Origin: JBHIBR01 sp046759145 [NCBI: Nitrospinota bacterium]
GTDB lineage: Bacteria; UBA8248
Direction of reading: 5' to 3'
Assembly: GCA_046759145.1 (NCBI GenBank)
Contig: JBHIBR010000066.1
Coordinates: 1-7,938 of the forward strand
Length of the DNA stretch: 7,938 nt
The position numbers and the translations under genes were made by a program. This document shows, one piece after another, positions 5,845-7,938 of the stretch (positions are counted from its first letter, which is position 1; every line of letters starts with the position of its first letter). Under the pieces are notes generated by a model. The model did not search any database and was not told the DNA's origin. It was given only the letters and a program-made list of their open reading frames with translations.

Positions 5845-6714
5845 GAAGGGGCTCCCGCTCCGGCCTGCCAGCCGGTAGCGGGCCAGGGCGAGCGGTCGGC
5901 TCGCGGTGGCGTAGCAGTAGGCGCAGCCCTGGGGGCAGGTGTCGTAGGCGCCGATGTCGCGGCTCTCGCTGCAGCCGCACTGCTCCCGGGTGGGCCGCGC
6001 GCGGGAGGGGGCCGCCCGGTCGGGGAACAGCCGGCTCACGAACTCCCCATCCACGCAGCGCGCCCTCTCCACTCCCTCTCCCACGAGGTAGTCCGAACAG
6101 CAAGCGCCGAGCCGGATGCCGAGGGGGAGAGCAAGGCCCGCCAGGGAGCGGACGAGGGAGCGTTTCTCCTCCTCGGGCGGGTCCTCAAAACGCCGGCCCC
6201 GGGCCTCCAGGGGGGCGAAGTTGCGCCGCACCTTGCCGTAGAGCGCGACGAAGCTCGTGATGCACTGGCGGGTGTAGCCGGCGAGCGCACGGGCCAGCTC
6301 CCCGAAGCGCTCAAGCCTCTCACCCGCGGGCGTGCGGTTGCTCAACACGATGGGGTCGAAGCGCCAGATGACGCGCTCAGGCCCCAGCCGCTCGGAGAGG
6401 CGCCGGAAGGTGTCCAGGGCGGCCCGCGGGGCGGGCACGTGGGTCTCCAACCCCCGGGGAAGGCCCGTGAGGGTGAAGTGGAAGTAGTAGCGGTAGCCCC
6501 TCCCGTCGAGCTCCCCGAGGTAGGGGAGGAGCGGCCGGGGGTTCTTGGTCCAGAAGATGATTGCCCGCACGTCCTCGGGCTTGAGCGAAACGCGGTACTC
6601 AGCCCCTCCGTAAGGGTTGCGGTAGAGCGCCTCGCCCGCCCGGATGCGACCCAGGAACCACTCAGCGTAGAGGGCGGGGATGTCGGTGCGGCGGGAGGCG
6701 CTGATGAGCCGCAC
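5836..6714 (-). CDS. DUF1848 family protein with C-terminal radical-SAM-like cysteine cluster
   Basis: 292 aa from a GTG lying 2 nt after the dapB stop. The frame opens further upstream inside dapB, but the family's usual N-terminus (xxISASRRTDIPA) begins exactly here. Recognisable blocks are RLISASRRTDIPALYAEWF (2-20), NPYGG (33-37), VSLKPEDVRAIIFWTKNP (42-59), YRYYFHFTLTG (74-84), RVIWRFDPI (114-122), GACCSDY (203-209) with C220, and the C-terminal C246/C248, DIGAYDTC (253-260) and CPQGCAYCYA (260-269). The last gives a CX3CX2C triad like the 4Fe-4S site of radical SAM enzymes, but at the end of the protein instead of the start; this is a known oddity of DUF1848. Biochemical function is unknown to me. 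It is probably translationally coupled to dapB, although conserved linkage to lysine synthesis is not established. Its 3' end overlaps the convergent HD-GYP gene by 9 nt. Confidence 0.92.
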   Translation of the reverse strand: MRLISASRRTDIPALYAEWFLGRIRAGEALYRNPYGGAEYRVSLKPEDVRAIIFWTKNPRPLLPYLGELDGRGYRYYFHFTLTGLPRGLETHVPAPRAALDTFRRLSERLGPERVIWRFDPIVLSNRTPAGERLERFGELARALAGYTRQCITSFVALYGKVRRNFAPLEARGRRFEDPPEEEKRSLVRSLAGLALPLGIRLGACCSDYLVGEGVERARCVDGEFVSRLFPDRAAPSRARPTREQCGCSESRDIGAYDTCPQGCAYCYATASRPLALARYRLAGRSGSPFLA

Positions 6715-6716
6715 CG

Positions 6717-7520
6717 CTAGAGCCCCAGCACGTCCGCCATGGAGTAAAGGCCCTTGGGCTTGCCCACCACCCACTTGGCGGCCCGCAGCGCCCCCAAGCC
6801 GAAGTTGTCCCGGCTCGTGGCCCGGTGGGTGATCTCCAGACGCTCCCCCGTGCCGAAGAAGTACACCGTATGCTCCCCCGCCACATCGCCCCCGCGGAGC
6901 GTCTGCATTCCGATGGCCCGCGCCGGGCGGACCCCCGTCTGGCCCTGGCGGGCGAAGACGGCCTCCTGCCCAAAATCCCGCCCTGTCGCGCCGGCCAGGA
7001 CCTCGCCCAGGCGAAGGGCCGTCCCGCTGGGGGCGTCCACCTTGAGTTTGTGGTGGGCTTCGAGCACCTCGGCGTCGAAGGCGGGGCCGAGGAGCCGGGC
7101 GGCCTCGGCCACGAGGCGGAACATGACGTTCACCCCCACACTCATGTTGGGGGCGAAGACGAGGGGAAGCTCCTCTCCCAGCGATTCCATCTCCGCGCGC
7201 AGGGAGGGGGGAAACCCCGTCGTGCCCACCACCGCCGCCATCCCCGCCCGGGCGGCCGCGCGCGCGTGCTCGAGGCTTCCCTCAGGGACCGAGAAGGAGA
7301 GCACAACCTGAGCCCCCCGCAAGGCTTCATCTATATCATCCGTCAGGGCGACCCCGCTCTTCCCCGCCCCCGCCACCTCGCCCGCGTCCCGACCCAGGGC
7401 CGGGTGGCCCTTGCGCTCGAGAGCGCCCGCGAGCTCCATCTCGGGGTCCTCCTTGATGAGGCAAACCAGCCGGCTCCCCATCCGCCCCGCCGCCCCTGCC
7501 ACCGCCGCGCGAAGTGCCAT
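6717..7520 (-). CDS. dapB: 4-hydroxy-tetrahydrodipicolinate reductase
   Basis: 267 aa, a normal length. DapB reduces 4-hydroxy-tetrahydrodipicolinate to tetrahydrodipicolinate with NAD(P)H in the cytoplasmic diaminopimelate/lysine pathway that feeds peptidoglycan and lysine. The N-terminal Rossmann domain has VAGAAGRMG (7-15), and AGALERKGHPALGRDAGEVA (31-50) includes the coenzyme-discriminating acidic residue E35. VVGTTGF (97-103) and FAPNMSVGVNV (122-132) follow. The catalytic and substrate-binding segment is EAHHKLKVDAPSGTA (154-168), with H156, H157 and K160. The C-terminus GLYSMADVLGL is typical. The open frame starts at a GTG at 7532, but the ATG at 7520 is preferred: GGAGG sits five bases upstream and the family start MxxRAAVAGAAGRMG fits. 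It follows dapF on the same strand across an AT-rich 187-bp spacer, with no dapA between. The DUF1848 gene follows after 2 nt. Confidence 0.97.
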   Translation of the reverse strand: MALRAAVAGAAGRMGSRLVCLIKEDPEMELAGALERKGHPALGRDAGEVAGAGKSGVALTDDIDEALRGAQVVLSFSVPEGSLEHARAAARAGMAAVVGTTGFPPSLRAEMESLGEELPLVFAPNMSVGVNVMFRLVAEAARLLGPAFDAEVLEAHHKLKVDAPSGTALRLGEVLAGATGRDFGQEAVFARQGQTGVRPARAIGMQTLRGGDVAGEHTVYFFGTGERLEITHRATSRDNFGLGALRAAKWVVGKPKGLYSMADVLGL

Positions 7521-7525
7521 GGTAA

Positions 7526-7530
7526 CCTCC
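7526..7530 (-). promoter_or_regulatory. Ribosome binding site of dapB
   Basis: GGAGG five bases before the ATG at 7520 on the minus strand. It fixes the start over the in-frame GTG at 7532, which would overlap this site. Confidence 0.8.
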
Positions 7531-7624
7531 ACGAAAGGACCACCTCAAAAGCATTATGTAGAGATATCGAATTTCATCCTTCTACACAGCACTTCCTATA
7601 AACCCATAGACGGGCATTATGACG

Positions 7625-7641
7625 ATGATTACTATAATCAT
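7625..7641. promoter_or_regulatory. 17-bp perfect palindrome, possible operator
   Basis: ATGATTA (7625-7631) and TAATCAT (7635-7641) are exact inverted copies around a 3-nt centre. Size and symmetry suit a dimeric regulator's operator. The centre reads TATAAT on the plus strand (7633-7638) and TATAGT on the minus strand (7636-7631), so it could also cover a -10 box, although no -35 lies at proper spacing on either strand. It lies 105 nt upstream of the dapB start. AT-rich DNA makes short palindromes easier to find by chance. Confidence 0.35.
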
Positions 7642-7707
7642 GAGCTCTGTAGATCCCATTACTCTAAAGTCACTTCTTCTCATATATCATTTGGGCCACA
7701 AACCCGA

Positions 7708-7938
7708 TTAATAAAACGCCTCCTCCCTCACCTCCCCCTCGTAGAGCAGGCGCGTCTCCCCCTCCAGGCGGACCTCCCCAAAGCCCTCCCCGGCTCGCCG
7801 GAAGTGGATGGTGAGCACCTCGCCCCCGCGCGTGCGCACCTCCACGGGAGAGTCCACCTCCCCCCGGAGGGCCGCCACCAGGGCGGCCGCCGTGGCGCCC
7901 GTCCCGCAGGCGAGGGTCTCCCCCTCCACGCCGCGCTC
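7708..7938 (-). CDS. dapF: Diaminopimelate epimerase, C-terminal fragment (cut by window edge)
   Basis: Only the last 76 residues are present; the gene continues past the right end of the window. DapF converts LL- to meso-diaminopimelate by a two-cysteine acid/base mechanism. The visible fragment opens with the family signature ERGVEGETLACGTGATAAA (residues 1-19 of the fragment), containing the second catalytic cysteine in ACGTG and the ERG..ET residues that hold the substrate carboxylate. It then runs through the closing beta strands (VEVRTRGGEVLTIHF, LEGETRLLYEGEV) to the stop TAA at 7710-7708. The frame is intact, so the truncation is only from the window. It lies upstream of dapB on the same strand and belongs to the same pathway. 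Confidence 0.96.
   Translation of the reverse strand, partial: ERGVEGETLACGTGATAAALVAALRGEVDSPVEVRTRGGEVLTIHFRRAGEGFGEVRLEGETRLLYEGEVREEAFY

Larger units (their letters stand above)
7521..7707. other. AT-rich spacer between dapF and dapB
   Basis: 187 bp without a gene. By hand count 7541-7700 is about 38% G+C, against roughly two-thirds in the flanking genes. The octamer GCATTATG occurs twice (7551-7558 and 7614-7621). On the minus strand each copy contains CATAAT, a -10-like hexamer, and the copy nearer dapB would give a leader of about 26 nt. Neither has a recognisable -35 box. The spacer may carry a dapB promoter, or be the scar of a lost or inserted segment. No dapA remnant is visible. 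Confidence 0.6.

Overview
The window is GC-rich, about two-thirds G+C in the genes, and densely coded. It carries a tripartite tricarboxylate transporter (TTT) set, a tandem HD-GYP protein and lysine/diaminopimelate biosynthesis genes. This fits a GC-rich Gram-negative environmental bacterium. TTT/Bug systems are expanded in beta- and alphaproteobacteria and are common in metagenomic lineages such as Rokubacteria and Tectomicrobia. The window does not allow a firm taxonomic call. There are no tRNA, rRNA, CRISPR or transposase genes.

Left part (about 84-4217, minus strand): an apparent four-gene operon runs leftward from a sigma70-type promoter at 4217-4189. It begins with a long leader of about 325 nt, followed by tctC (periplasmic binding protein, 2891-3856), a 177-bp gap with two perfect hairpins, tctB (2207-2713) and tctA (617-2179). 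A small secreted protein (84-569) with a shrunken formylglycine-generating-enzyme/sulfatase-modifying fold ends the operon. TctC would capture a carboxylate-type solute in the periplasm and hand it to the TctA/TctB membrane complex. The role of the FGE-like protein in this unit is unknown and is one of the more interesting features here.

Middle (4510-5844, plus strand): a divergent gene encodes a stand-alone protein with two HD-GYP-type phosphohydrolase domains. It has no visible sensor, membrane or DNA-binding domain. Its 3' end overlaps the end of the next, convergent gene by 9 nt.

Right part (5836-7938, minus strand): dapF (only its 3' end is in the window), a 187-bp AT-rich spacer, dapB, and a DUF1848 gene that starts 2 nt after the dapB stop. 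The DUF1848 protein carries a radical-SAM-like cysteine triad at its C-terminus. dapA, which often lies between dapF and dapB, is absent here; the AT-rich spacer with a 17-bp palindrome occupies that place.

Start codons were reset from the longest open frames wherever a good ribosome binding site and family alignment agreed. This applies to the FGE-like gene, tctC, the HD gene, the DUF1848 gene and dapB. All functional calls come from motif recognition by eye; no database search was possible.
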